From Candidatus Poseidoniales archaeon (lineage in GTDB: Archaea; Thermoplasmatota; Poseidoniia; Poseidoniales; Thalassarchaeaceae): DNA of 38,226 nucleotides. The first letter of the stretch is position 1. Every line of letters starts with the position of its first letter. The position numbers and the translations under genes are program-made. Shown one piece after another: positions 21,999 through 30,070 of this stretch. The notes below the pieces were generated by a model. It did not search any database. It was not told where the DNA came from and saw nothing but the letters and a program-made list of their open reading frames with translations. Where the stretch lies: contig DUDF01000015.1 in assembly GCA_012959435.1 (NCBI GenBank), positions 1 through 38,226 of the forward strand. The letters run 5' to 3'.

Positions 21999-23237
21999 TC
22001 ATTGGCGAGTATAGAAAGTTTGCAGAATCTGTGCAACACTTTCAATGTCACGAATACCTCTTGAAATCATATCCATCAAAATCTTCTCTCGTTGCCTGAC
22101 GTGAGCCTCAAAGTCTGCTGGACGGCACCCAACTGCACTGCAAATCAATTCTCTCAATTTACTTGGCACTCCTGTTTGAGTCGTTGTATCTGTAGCAGGA
22201 TCATACTTCCAAATAGGGTTCAAGCGAGGCCGGTCACCTTCCATCCCAGCGATTTCAGCGATTTCCATAATCCTGCGTATCTGCTTGCCACCCCTGTTAA
22301 TTCGGCTTTGTACAATAATCAAGTCAAGTCCACTCATCATGATTGAAGGCACATTCATCGGTGGACTAGTCATCCTCGTGACCGTTTCCATCGCTGTATT
22401 TGCGTGGAGGCTACCAAATGAACCATCGTGACCAGTATTCATTGCAGTCAGTAGAGTAGATGCCTCTGGACCTCTTACTTCACCGACAATGATTCGGTCA
22501 GGTCGCATTCTCAGGCTTGACCTCAAGCAATCATCCATATCGACTTCGCTAGTACCATCAGGCCGCTCGGAACGAGTCTCCATGCGCAGCCAATGGTCGT
22601 GGAATAATTGTAATTCTGCGGTATCCTCAACGGTCAACAATCTCTTATCCCAAGGAATGAACATCCCAAGGCAATTCAGAGTCGTTGTTTTTCCTGAACC
22701 AGTACCACCTGAAATAATGAAGTTCGCTGGTCGAGAACCAAGACCATCAACCCAGCACCACATAGTAGCAGCAAGGGATACGTCAATTGTACCAAATTCA
22801 ATCAAATCAATAATTGTAATAGGGTCTTCTCGGAATTTTCGAATGGTTAGCGTAGGTCCATCTGGGGAAACCGGTGGGATAACCCCGTTCACTCTACTCC
22901 CATCAGGTAATCTCCCGTCAAACAGAGGAACTTTCCCTGGCCCATCACCCAAAGGAACATTGGTAAATGCAGCGATATTTGCTGCAATCTTCAACCCTTC
23001 ATCATCTTCAATCCAAATATTAGTTCGGCACATGCCATGCTCACGGTGAGCTACTTTCACACATTGTTGCCCACCATTGTACATCACTTCCTCAAGTAAA
23101 TCATCATCTAAAAGTGGTTTCAAAGCACCATAGGGATTTGCAGGAGTATTTCCGTCAACATGATACATTGGGCTAGGATGATTACTCTCCATGTAAATCG
23201 TAACGCTGTCATATCTTGCCATGATGTCTTCACTCAT
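21999..23237 (-). CDS. Type II/IV secretion ATPase, TadA/CpaF-like
   Basis: 412-residue hexameric motor ATPase of the GspE/PilT/FlaI superfamily that drives assembly of type IV pilus-like filaments. Walker A is ISGGTGSGKTTTLN. The Asp box region contains LLTVEDTAELQL. The arginine-rich DDCLRSSLRMRPDRIIVGEV leads into Walker B (IIVGEVRG). TGHDGSFGSLHANTAMETVT is the His box. The N-terminal domain is short, with LFDGRLPDGSRVNGVIPP typical of TadA/CpaF. The open frame reaches 23324, but the ATG at 23237 with GGAAGTGA upstream is the likely start. It lies 16 nt after the second platform protein gene, completing a three-gene motor set. Confidence 0.92.
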   Translation of the reverse strand: MSEDIMARYDSVTIYMESNHPSPMYHVDGNTPANPYGALKPLLDDDLLEEVMYNGGQQCVKVAHREHGMCRTNIWIEDDEGLKIAANIAAFTNVPLGDGPGKVPLFDGRLPDGSRVNGVIPPVSPDGPTLTIRKFREDPITIIDLIEFGTIDVSLAATMWCWVDGLGSRPANFIISGGTGSGKTTTLNCLGMFIPWDKRLLTVEDTAELQLFHDHWLRMETRSERPDGTSEVDMDDCLRSSLRMRPDRIIVGEVRGPEASTLLTAMNTGHDGSFGSLHANTAMETVTRMTSPPMNVPSIMMSGLDLIIVQSRINRGGKQIRRIMEIAEIAGMEGDRPRLNPIWKYDPATDTTTQTGVPSKLRELICSAVGCRPADFEAHVRQREKILMDMISRGIRDIESVAQILQTFYTRQ

Positions 23238-23253
23238 TTTTTCACTTCCATTT

Positions 23254-24009
23254 TCAACCAAACAATGATGATACCAAATATGAACCCATGTAAATAATCT
23301 GTGAGAGTAATGCCCATGGTGCAATCCACCAAATAGATGAATTAAGAGATTTACCCAACATTACCCCTGATACCATTACTGAAAATGCTGAGCCCGCCGT
23401 AAAATAAAGTAACATTGAAGGATGGAATAGACCCATCGGAATCCCAGACTCTGGGCCTGCAAAAAGGCCAAACATGAATCCAATTGTTGATGGGAGCAAA
23501 GCGGCCATTAGAATCTGAAGAGTAAGTGCGTGACCTTTCAAATCTAGAGCCCTCTTGTTTCGTAAACGCATTAATCGGTCATACTCAAGGCTCATTGAGA
23601 AGGTTACATCTGCCAATGGGGCTTCATTTTCATCGGCCGTTTGTAGAAGATTGAAAGCCCTTTGAACTGTTGGTGAGCGGGTATCAAGTGCAAATTCCGA
23701 CATCGCAGCATCAAATGTAGTAACCCGACTACGAGCTAATGCTTTTCGCAACATGAGTCCTAGCAAGTCATCTCTCTGATTAGCCATTGTAGTAATCGCT
23801 TGTTGTAATCCAAGACCTGCTCCAATAGATGTGGATATTCCTTCAAGTAGTTCAGGTAAACTTGATTCTATTTTATTCAATCTCCTACTTTCCAACAAAA
23901 ATGGTAATCCACCACCCATTGAAATAATTGTAAGTGGCACAAATATGGATATAAGTAGTGAATCAGTTACCATATCAAAGAGACCAGGTATCCCAATTGC
24001 CATTTTCAC
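23254..24009 (-). CDS. Type II secretion F-domain membrane platform protein (TadC-like)
   Basis: 251 residues. It has an N-terminal membrane helix (LLISIFVPLTIISMGGGLPF) and a T2SSF helical domain beginning SLPELLEGISTSIGAGLGLQ. This is followed by two or three C-terminal membrane helices (ALTLQILMAALLPSTIGFMF, LLYFTAGSAFSVMVSGVMLG, WIAPWALLSQIIYMG). This is the layout of half-size TadB/TadC platform proteins that sit in the membrane and are turned by the ATPase. Its ATG overlaps the stop of the preceding platform gene by 4 nt (ATGA), so translation is coupled. Confidence 0.85.
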   Translation of the reverse strand: MKMAIGIPGLFDMVTDSLLISIFVPLTIISMGGGLPFLLESRRLNKIESSLPELLEGISTSIGAGLGLQQAITTMANQRDDLLGLMLRKALARSRVTTFDAAMSEFALDTRSPTVQRAFNLLQTADENEAPLADVTFSMSLEYDRLMRLRNKRALDLKGHALTLQILMAALLPSTIGFMFGLFAGPESGIPMGLFHPSMLLYFTAGSAFSVMVSGVMLGKSLNSSIWWIAPWALLSQIIYMGSYLVSSLFG

Positions 24010-24584
24010 ACCCCAGGATCCTTCGCTTTGGCACCAAGTAACATGAGTACAAGTAAGACAATCGTAACTAGTAGGCCGCCTTTGTAAGCAAACATCATCT
24101 TGTCAACAGGAGGAATGGTTACTCCTGGAACACCTTGTAAACCACCTAATAAGAAAGGTGAAATTGCTAACAGTCCGAGAATTAACGGAGCTAGAAATCC
24201 AAGAATAAGTGCTTTCTCTGGCAGACCTGACAAATCTTCGATGTAACGCTTCAATCGGTCTGTTCGGTTCTCTTCTGCTCTTGAGGCTTGTTGCTCAAGA
24301 GATGCTGCCAAATCGGTGTTTGAAACGACATTGTTTAGCATTGATGTGAGTAAACGTTGATAATCAGGGCTTTTTGATGATTTGATGAGACGGCGTAGTT
24401 CATCCTCTAATCGCTGCCCTGAATTAACACCTGATAGAGCCTTAGAAAAATCAGATGAGATGATTCCATAACCACCTTTTGCGATATGAGTCATTGATGA
24501 CTCAAGCCCAACCCCAGCACCAATTAGCACTTGTATACCTCTGAGTGCATAAATGAGGTTGATTTCCTCCTCTTGAGCACTCAT
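24006..24584 (-). CDS. Type II secretion F-domain membrane platform protein (TadB-like, short)
   Basis: 192 residues: a T2SSF helical domain (LIYALRGIQVLIGAGVGLES, LSGVNSGQRLEDELRRLI, SMLNNVVSNTDLAASLEQQA) followed by two membrane helices (LILGFLAPLILGLLAISPFL, GGLLVTIVLLVLMLLGA). It lacks the N-terminal membrane helix present in many TadB proteins, so it is on the short side. The pairing of two half-size F-domain proteins plus one ATPase is typical of Tad systems. It starts 16 nt after a small unknown gene that is probably in the same operon. Confidence 0.82.
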   Translation of the reverse strand: MSAQEEEINLIYALRGIQVLIGAGVGLESSMTHIAKGGYGIISSDFSKALSGVNSGQRLEDELRRLIKSSKSPDYQRLLTSMLNNVVSNTDLAASLEQQASRAEENRTDRLKRYIEDLSGLPEKALILGFLAPLILGLLAISPFLLGGLQGVPGVTIPPVDKMMFAYKGGLLVTIVLLVLMLLGAKAKDPGV

Positions 24585-24600
24585 ACAACCAATTACTCCT

Positions 24601-24945
24601 TCAGACTACATCCTCAATGAGTAAAAACTCAAATTCATTGCTGCCACTATTATAGCGAACACGTGCAAAGCAGACTTTAATCTCCTGTTCTTCGAATGGG
24701 TCGATAAACCAGCAGGTCCCAGAACGGAATATTGTCTGAGCCTTTAGATAAGTTGGCATATCAATCCGGCCACTCAATGAGAATTCCATACTCTCAGACC
24801 CTTGGTCGATTAAATCGTCACCTTCACCATCACGAGCGATTTCACGTTGAAATCTACGCCTAATTTCAATCTCCACGGTGCAACCATCTAATTGCAACCA
24901 ATCACCGTCTAAAGAGCGGATGAAACAGGAAAGACCGTCCGACAT
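24601..24945 (-). CDS. Small protein of unknown function at the head of the tad-like genes
   Basis: About 114 residues, no recognised family. It is predicted mostly beta and rather acidic, with segments GLSCFIRSLDGDWLQLDGCT, SMEFSLSGRIDMPTYLKAQT and GTCWFIDPFEEQEIKVCFAR. Four cysteines are present, with no C-x2-C pairing. There is no signal peptide or membrane helix, so it is probably cytoplasmic. The ATG at 24945 with GAGGG 7 nt upstream is preferred over an in-frame GTG at 24966. It is 59 nt after the RPA-partner gene and 16 nt before the first platform gene, so it could belong to either unit. It may be a Tad accessory or regulator, but this is guilt by association only. Confidence 0.6.
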   Translation of the reverse strand: MSDGLSCFIRSLDGDWLQLDGCTVEIEIRRRFQREIARDGEGDDLIDQGSESMEFSLSGRIDMPTYLKAQTIFRSGTCWFIDPFEEQEIKVCFARVRYNSGSNEFEFLLIEDVV

Positions 24946-25004
24946 TTGAGTTCCCTCGGTGGGCACACGTACCGGACTCTAATTGAAGGTAGCGCGTAAC
25001 TACC

Positions 25005-25931
25005 TCAATTTGAGTCAATGTGGCCAAGGAATCCGAATGATTGCTCAAATACCAAGCCGTCCTCCATTAGTAGGTCAACTGTTACTTCCCCAACACTTCT
25101 CGATATCCCTTTTGATGCTAAATCATTCATGATTGCGTCGTAAGGTACCCCATCCCCAGGGTTATTGGCTAGCAAGTATTCAGAAATCCATTCTTTCACC
25201 TGCTCAGTAGAGGTTTCTGAATCGTCCGTTGATTCATCCGCTGAAGACTCTGTCTGCAACGAAATCGTGGAAAGATTACCTTCTGAGTAATCAAGAGCTC
25301 TCAATACACCAACCATGTATACATCTGGATCAATGCTAGAGTAATGGCCTCTACCAGTAATTAATCCCGAAATAAGGTCATCTGGGATTCCTACCTTGCG
25401 GTATACATCAGCAGATGGTTCTAAGTCACTGCTCTTTTGGAAGAAATCAATGCGACGAAGAGTTGCATCTGCTGTTTCAACTAGCCAATTAGCATACCCC
25501 TCGCCATTAATCATGGTAAACTCCTCTAACCTCATGCCGGTGAACACACCGCCATCGTCGGTTTGATATGGACTAGCCTTACCTATTGCGAGAAGTAAAA
25601 TTGGTTCTTCATTCTGGTCAAATTTTGCAACTAATTCCTCTACTTGTGCATGGATTTCTGGTTGAAAGGATCCTACATTGAACATGTGAAGCCCCGTTGG
25701 GTCTCGAATTGAGCCACGATAATTTGCTCCACTATCACCATCTCTACGTTCCATACGCTCAAGTAATCCACCCACCATCATTCGGTTCACTTTAGCACCC
25801 AGTTTGGTGATTACAAAGGTGGGGTCATATTCCCCAGAACCTTGTTCTATGAGGTCTGATTCAAAGTATTCTCTAGCAAATAACCGAATTGCTGGTTGAC
25901 GTGTGAAACGGCTCAAATTGCCACCCCCCAC
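25005..25931 (-). CDS. RPA-associated OB-fold protein (COG3390 type)
   Basis: 308 residues. The N-terminal half shows the features of the archaeal RPA-operon partner: RQPAIRLFAREYFESDLIEQ, FVITKLGAKVNRMMVGGLLE, YRGSIRDPTGLHMFNVGSFQ and LLAIGKASPY, which together make an OB-fold. A Ser/Thr/Glu-rich linker (SSADESTDDSETSTEQ) leads to a C-terminal winged-helix-like domain (SEYLLANNPGDGVPYDAIMN, then SVGEVTVDLLMEDGLVFEQ). OB plus winged helix recalls eukaryotic RPA32. The frame starts at GTG 25931, overlapping RPA by 19 nt. A TTG at 25916, preceded by GGTGG and overlapping the RPA stop (TTGA), is an equally good start. It is likely to act with RPA on single-stranded DNA. Confidence 0.85.
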   Translation of the reverse strand: MGGGNLSRFTRQPAIRLFAREYFESDLIEQGSGEYDPTFVITKLGAKVNRMMVGGLLERMERRDGDSGANYRGSIRDPTGLHMFNVGSFQPEIHAQVEELVAKFDQNEEPILLLAIGKASPYQTDDGGVFTGMRLEEFTMINGEGYANWLVETADATLRRIDFFQKSSDLEPSADVYRKVGIPDDLISGLITGRGHYSSIDPDVYMVGVLRALDYSEGNLSTISLQTESSADESTDDSETSTEQVKEWISEYLLANNPGDGVPYDAIMNDLASKGISRSVGEVTVDLLMEDGLVFEQSFGFLGHIDSN

Positions 25932-27607
25932 TTTGCTCTAACCGCTTTAGATTTATCCGCGGGAGCAGTGCTTGACACCTCTATTTCAGAAGCAAGGAAC
26001 ATCGCCCCCTGCTCATCAACTAAGCAACGGCCTCGTGCAATCACAGACCTACCAAGAAGGTCTGCACGCAAACCTTCTACGAAGGTTTCTGCACCAAAAT
26101 CATCAATTTGAGAAGTTACTTGGTCAATGTCTTTGCCAAGATATCCCTCTGTTGATATGCCATTCAAAAGTATCGAGGCACTCTGAGCACCATCATCAAT
26201 CACCATCCTTAGACGCATATCTTTGACACCTTCAACTGTCCCATGGTCATTACAAGCATGATCCCTGAGTACTCGGCGACACTCTGGGCAACGGTGAATA
26301 ATACCACTATCTGGCCGTACAGATACGATACAACCTGTAGTTTCAACTCCATTCACAGAGCTACCGTTTACAAGTCCCCCTAAGTCGTGCTGCACCCAAT
26401 GGTTGGAAGCATCTATCTCATCCCAAGGTGGGCTCCCCAATATTTCTACTTGATCTGCTCGGTCAATGGTGATGTCAGGTGTCCCTTGCCAAGACCGGAC
26501 CCTCGCACCACTAACAGATACAAATACTGGTAATTTTTCGGCATTAATTGGTAATTTGTCCCAAGCAGTCATTCGGCATCTGCCGGTTGGGTCAATTATT
26601 TCCCCACCCCAAAGTGTCTTCTCTTCACCATCTGAATTGGTGAAATTTCTTTCAGTCCATTCAATCACTTGAGCGACTACTGAAACATCCCGTGAACCAT
26701 CTGTAAGTTTTGAGATATCTAATCTTGATGCACCTTCCAATTCATTCGTCTCAGCGAAGTTGCTATCATGGAATACCTCAACTTTTGTTTGGTCGCCAAT
26801 ATTCAACTCTGGAGTATCTCGGAAACGTCTGATTGAAGCCCCTTCAATGCGAATTAGAGACCCCACTTCGTGGTCAAAATCTGACCAACTAACAAATCCA
26901 ATTGCACCAGAAGAATCAGCTACTTTGCCCTTGATAATATCTAAATCTCCACTACCATCTTTTTTACTAATTGTCTGTGCATTGACTGCCATCAAACGAC
27001 CAACGATAGTCACAAACCCATCACGTTTCCCGGCTTCCTCAATTGTGATTGGGTCGCTAGTTGCTAACGAAACTGCAGGGCCGCCCTCTTCAAGAACAAC
27101 TATTCTACTACTACGATTGATATTGATTGACTTCTTTCCTTTCCATTCATTCACGCTGACACCTTCCATCCGTACCACTGAACCCGGAGCCATGTTTTCA
27201 GCATGCTCACCCCAATCTTTGAAATCCCAACGCTCAGATTTCCCAGATTCCCCGTAAGGGACATCCTCAATCCAGCCGAATGCAATTTGTTTTTCTTCCC
27301 CACGAACGGTTTGTATTCTAGAAACATAAGTAACTACTTTTACATCAATGGTAACATTACTATCTTCGTTACCTAACTCAGCAAAGCGGTCAACCTTTTT
27401 CGTCTCTTTGTAAGCAGTTCTAGCTGCACTTTGCACCTTCTCTTCACTGACTTCAAAGCGCCGCAAAACTGAACGGAACGAATCCTTGGGTGGTAGTAAA
27501 AATTCTTTGAGATATTTCTCAAACTCTTCTCGCACTTTTTCTGGATCGGCATCCTTTGCCTGCTCCAGTACTCTCTTAACATAATCATCTATTTCATCTG
27601 TCGCCAT
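25913..27607 (-). CDS. rpa: Replication protein A, multi-OB single-stranded DNA-binding protein
   Basis: About 564 residues. A helical N-terminal region (MATDEIDDYVKRVLEQAKDA) is followed by four OB-fold-like units. These are approximately KVVTYVSRIQTVRGEEKQIA onward, VTIVGRLMAVNAQTISKKDG onward, VSVVAQVIEWTERNFTNSDG onward, and a last one with a zinc finger CPEC-x8-CNDH inside. The repeated strand WKGKKSININ / FRDTPELNIG / WQGTPDITID near the end of each unit is the classic RPA signature. Multi-OB RPA with a zinc finger is usual in euryarchaea. The ATG at 27607 with AGAGGAA upstream is preferred to a further upstream start at 27637. Cotranscribed with its COG3390-type partner. Confidence 0.93.
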   Translation of the reverse strand: MATDEIDDYVKRVLEQAKDADPEKVREEFEKYLKEFLLPPKDSFRSVLRRFEVSEEKVQSAARTAYKETKKVDRFAELGNEDSNVTIDVKVVTYVSRIQTVRGEEKQIAFGWIEDVPYGESGKSERWDFKDWGEHAENMAPGSVVRMEGVSVNEWKGKKSININRSSRIVVLEEGGPAVSLATSDPITIEEAGKRDGFVTIVGRLMAVNAQTISKKDGSGDLDIIKGKVADSSGAIGFVSWSDFDHEVGSLIRIEGASIRRFRDTPELNIGDQTKVEVFHDSNFAETNELEGASRLDISKLTDGSRDVSVVAQVIEWTERNFTNSDGEEKTLWGGEIIDPTGRCRMTAWDKLPINAEKLPVFVSVSGARVRSWQGTPDITIDRADQVEILGSPPWDEIDASNHWVQHDLGGLVNGSSVNGVETTGCIVSVRPDSGIIHRCPECRRVLRDHACNDHGTVEGVKDMRLRMVIDDGAQSASILLNGISTEGYLGKDIDQVTSQIDDFGAETFVEGLRADLLGRSVIARGRCLVDEQGAMFLASEIEVSSTAPADKSKAVRAKWGVAI

Positions 27608-27781
27608 ACGCAATTCCTCTTGCAATTGGAAGTTCAAAAGTACTCGACTAACCCAACCGCTTCAGACAACTCCGAACGCGCACGTCTCCGTGTATATGCA
27701 TCCGAGGCAACAGTCTGGCGTGCGGGTTGGGTAAGACTCTGCACTCCATCACCTCCGGGAGTCAACACCGATACCCGACAG
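27608..27781. other. Intergenic region between divergent rpa and M14-type gene
   Basis: About 170 nt of GC-richer sequence without a convincing gene. Open frames pass through it but match nothing and have poor starts. No tRNA T-loop or other structured RNA motif could be recognised by eye. It probably holds the rpa promoter, though no clear TATA box was found on the minus strand. Confidence 0.4.
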
Positions 27782-27790
27782 TTCATAATA
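27782..27790 (+). promoter_or_regulatory. TATA-like element before the M14-type gene
   Basis: TTCATAATA is centred about 35 nt before the ATG at 27821, predicting a leader of roughly 9 nt. It is followed by a small interrupted dyad CCTG-TAAAT-CAGG (27796-27808). Confidence 0.4.
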
Positions 27791-27820
27791 GATTGCCTGT
27801 AAATCAGGTAATGGTAGTGC

Positions 27821-28978
27821 ATGAACTTAGAAGCAGACACTGGTTGCCTCAAGCCAATGGGTGAATGGGGCGAATTCGTTTTTAACGGCCAAAAAGTAGC
27901 CCCGGGTAACCGTTTAGAGACCGCCTTATCTGTTGGAAAAGACCCTCTGGGACAAAGTGCGGACATCCCTGTACAAATTCTTCACGGGGCTAAAAAAGGA
28001 CCAACAATCGCAGTAACCGCTGCAATCCATGGTGACGAACTAAACGGCACCGGAATTATCCATCACCTAGTGTATGGTGTAGACCATATCCCTGGCACTC
28101 CCGATGACCACATCGACCCAACTCAATTATCAGGCACATTGATTCTTGTTCCTGTTGTAAATGTTGAAGGTATGATGATGGGAACGCGCACAACACCTGA
28201 TGGCCGTGACCTAAACCGCCTATTCCCCGGCTCAGAATCGGGTAACCAATCTCGCCGCCTTGCTCACGCACTTTTCACCAAGATTGTCAAACGTTCTGAC
28301 TACCTGATAGATTTGCATACAGCACCAATCACGCGCATGAATGTACCACAAATCAGAGCTGACTTAGATAAAGCAAAATGCAAAAAAATTGCTCGTGCCT
28401 TCGGAACTAAAGTTATCATGAATTCGAAAGGCCCTAAAGGCAGCATTCGTCATGAAGCCACCAAGGCTGGAACTCCTACAATTCTGCTGGAAAGTGGTAC
28501 ATCTCACCGATTTGAACCCGATGCCTTGGAAAGTGGAGTATTGGGGATTCTCAATGTCCTAGCCCACCTTGGCATGCTAAAACGAGATGTCGTTCAGCCA
28601 GATTGGAGAATAATAGTCCGCAAATTCCGCTGGGTTCGCGCCCCAGTAGGTGGTATATTACACACCCTAATTGTTGGAGGAGCAACTGTCAAGGAAGGTG
28701 AAACCATTGCCTATGTTACTGACCCATTTGGTGCCCGCGTTGATGATGTAACCAGCCCTGTCAATGGTTATGTGGTGGGCCTTGCGACTACACCTTTAGT
28801 CCGTCCCGGAGACCCCATTGCAAACATCGTATTTGTCAGAGAAAAAAAGATTCAGGAAATTCTTGAAAAAGAGGGGGATGAGAAAGTATCTCAAACTACT
28901 CGTGGTGAAGATATAGCAGAACAAGATATCGATGATGAAGATGGGTCTACGCTTGATGAAACTGAAGTATCCGGGTAA
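27821..28978 (+). CDS. Succinylglutamate desuccinylase/aspartoacylase family zinc hydrolase (M14-like)
   Basis: 385-residue zinc-dependent deacylase or peptidase. The zinc site is AAIHGDELNGTG (His and Glu), with the third ligand in YLIDLHTAP. NVEGMMMGTRTTPDGRDLNR and FPGSES follow the AstE/AspA pattern, and TPTILLESGTSHRF contains the likely catalytic Glu. The C-terminal ~100 residues form a lipoyl/biotinyl-like beta domain (VRAPVGGILHTLIVGGATVK, VTSPVNGYVVG), seen in many archaeal members. The tail is acidic. Family members cleave N-acyl amino acids, and the substrate here is unknown. Divergent from rpa, upstream of tRNA-Phe. An ATG within the window MGEWGEF (residue 19) is a possible later start. 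Confidence 0.88.
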   Translation: MNLEADTGCLKPMGEWGEFVFNGQKVAPGNRLETALSVGKDPLGQSADIPVQILHGAKKGPTIAVTAAIHGDELNGTGIIHHLVYGVDHIPGTPDDHIDPTQLSGTLILVPVVNVEGMMMGTRTTPDGRDLNRLFPGSESGNQSRRLAHALFTKIVKRSDYLIDLHTAPITRMNVPQIRADLDKAKCKKIARAFGTKVIMNSKGPKGSIRHEATKAGTPTILLESGTSHRFEPDALESGVLGILNVLAHLGMLKRDVVQPDWRIIVRKFRWVRAPVGGILHTLIVGGATVKEGETIAYVTDPFGARVDDVTSPVNGYVVGLATTPLVRPGDPIANIVFVREKKIQEILEKEGDEKVSQTTRGEDIAEQDIDDEDGSTLDETEVSG

Positions 28979-28988
28979 TTTTAGACAA

Positions 28989-29016
28989 AAAGTGCGATAA
29001 GTCCGAAGAACCAGCA
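28989..29016 (-). repeat. Imperfect repeat of the tRNA-Phe 3' end
   Basis: Plus-strand AGTGCGATAAGTCCG here resembles AGTGCGATAGGCCGG at the tRNA-Phe 3' end (around 29060), with 12 of 15 bases identical and exactly 70 nt apart. GAACC and GCACTCT also recur nearby. It may be a decayed tRNA copy or an old integration footprint. Confidence 0.3.
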
Positions 29017-29060
29017 CTCTAATTTTTCGATAATCTAGATGTCAGGATGAATGAAAGAAG

Positions 29061-29133
29061 TGCGATAGGCCGGACTTGAACCGGCGGCTTCCAGATCTTC
29101 AGTCTGGCACTCTCCCAGCTGAGTTACTATCGC
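29061..29133 (-). tRNA. tRNA-Phe (anticodon GAA)
   Basis: 73-nt cloverleaf on the minus strand. The acceptor stem is GCGATAG/CTATCGC with discriminator A. The D-arm is ACTCAGCTGGGAGAGT. The anticodon arm is CCAGA-CTGAAGA-TCTGG with GAA at the anticodon. The T-arm is GCCGG-TTCAAGT-CCGGC. No intron is present and CCA is not encoded. It lies between the M14-type gene and the RNase PH gene. Confidence 0.97.
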
Positions 29134-29184
29134 TTGTGCTCCGGCGACTCGGCCTCGCTCTTCAAGCCTTTTGGCCTAGCCGAT

Positions 29185-30012
29185 TCATTCTACGCCGTCA
29201 AGAGTCGCCTTCTGGAAGTCATGTATCTGCTTCATTCCGATTTCAGCCAAGTCAACAAGCGCATTCAATTCTTCACGAGAATATGTTGATTCCTCGCCTG
29301 TAGATTGAACTTCAATGAAACGGCCATCAGCAGTCATTACAACATTCATGTCAACATCTGCATTGCTATCTAGAATATAATCCAAATCAAGATAGGTTTC
29401 GCCATCAACAAGCCCAACACTAACCGCTGCAATATCGTTAGCAAGAATAGATTGCTCGTGTGCTTTACGCGCATCTGAATCAAGTTCGGGCGCTTTCCAA
29501 CCAGATTTTTTCTCATCGTAAGTTGGACGTAAATCCTTTGGTAAGGAATCACCGCTTGCAATTAATCTACGAATCCCTAACCTTAGAGCAATATTCGCGG
29601 CAGTAATTGAAGCGCAGCGAGTCCCCCCGTCTGCATTGAGTACATCACAGTCCACTGTTAGAGCAACTGGGCCAAGTGCCTCTAGGTCAATCGCCCCACG
29701 TAGTGAGCGAGCGATGAGCCTCTCAATCTCGTAAGTACGGCCTTTAGCACCTCTCCTTTCCCTCTGAAACCTTGAGTCTGTTGAACCCGGTAGAAGAGAG
29801 TATTCTGAATGAATCCAGCCACGGTTTGCATCCCGCGGGAACCAACGTGGCAGTGCATTCTGCTTGGTACAGCAAGCTAGCACAACAGTGTCGCCTTGCT
29901 TGTAAAGAACCGATGCCAATGCATTCGGTGTAAAATCTAGTGTAACTGAGATTTCTCTCATCTCATCATTGTCTCTTGAGATTTCAAGGTCGGTCTTCTT
30001 CAATTTCGCCAT
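29185..30012 (-). CDS. rph: RNase PH (bacterial-type 3'-5' phosphorolytic exoribonuclease)
   Basis: 275 residues. It carries the strong bacterial RNase PH pattern: GDTVVLACCTKQNALPRWFP, WIHSEYSLLPGSTDSR, GRTYEIERLIARSLRGAIDL, LTVDCDVLNADGGTRCASIT, AAVSVGLVDGETYLDLDYI and MNVVMTADGRFIEVQSTGEE. In bacteria the enzyme trims tRNA 3' ends using phosphate. Archaea normally use the exosome subunits Rrp41/Rrp42, which share the fold but not these exact motifs. Compared with typical RNase PH (about 240 residues) there is an extra loop of about 30 residues (PTYDEKKSGWKAPELDSDAR) before AAVSVG. It is next to a tRNA gene and 58 nt downstream of mogA on the same strand. Confidence 0.92.
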   Translation of the reverse strand: MAKLKKTDLEISRDNDEMREISVTLDFTPNALASVLYKQGDTVVLACCTKQNALPRWFPRDANRGWIHSEYSLLPGSTDSRFQRERRGAKGRTYEIERLIARSLRGAIDLEALGPVALTVDCDVLNADGGTRCASITAANIALRLGIRRLIASGDSLPKDLRPTYDEKKSGWKAPELDSDARKAHEQSILANDIAAVSVGLVDGETYLDLDYILDSNADVDMNVVMTADGRFIEVQSTGEESTYSREELNALVDLAEIGMKQIHDFQKATLDGVE

Positions 30013-30070
30013 TGAGCCGCCGACCTACCCCTCCCTCTTAAGCGCGTTCGTAGCAGAATACCTGCCATTC

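Noticed and set aside
27634-27966. 110-residue minus-strand frame in the rpa/M14 spacer
   Set aside because: It overlaps the start of the M14-type gene, has a composition unlike its neighbours (many Arg/Ser/Pro) and no known motif; treated as chance.
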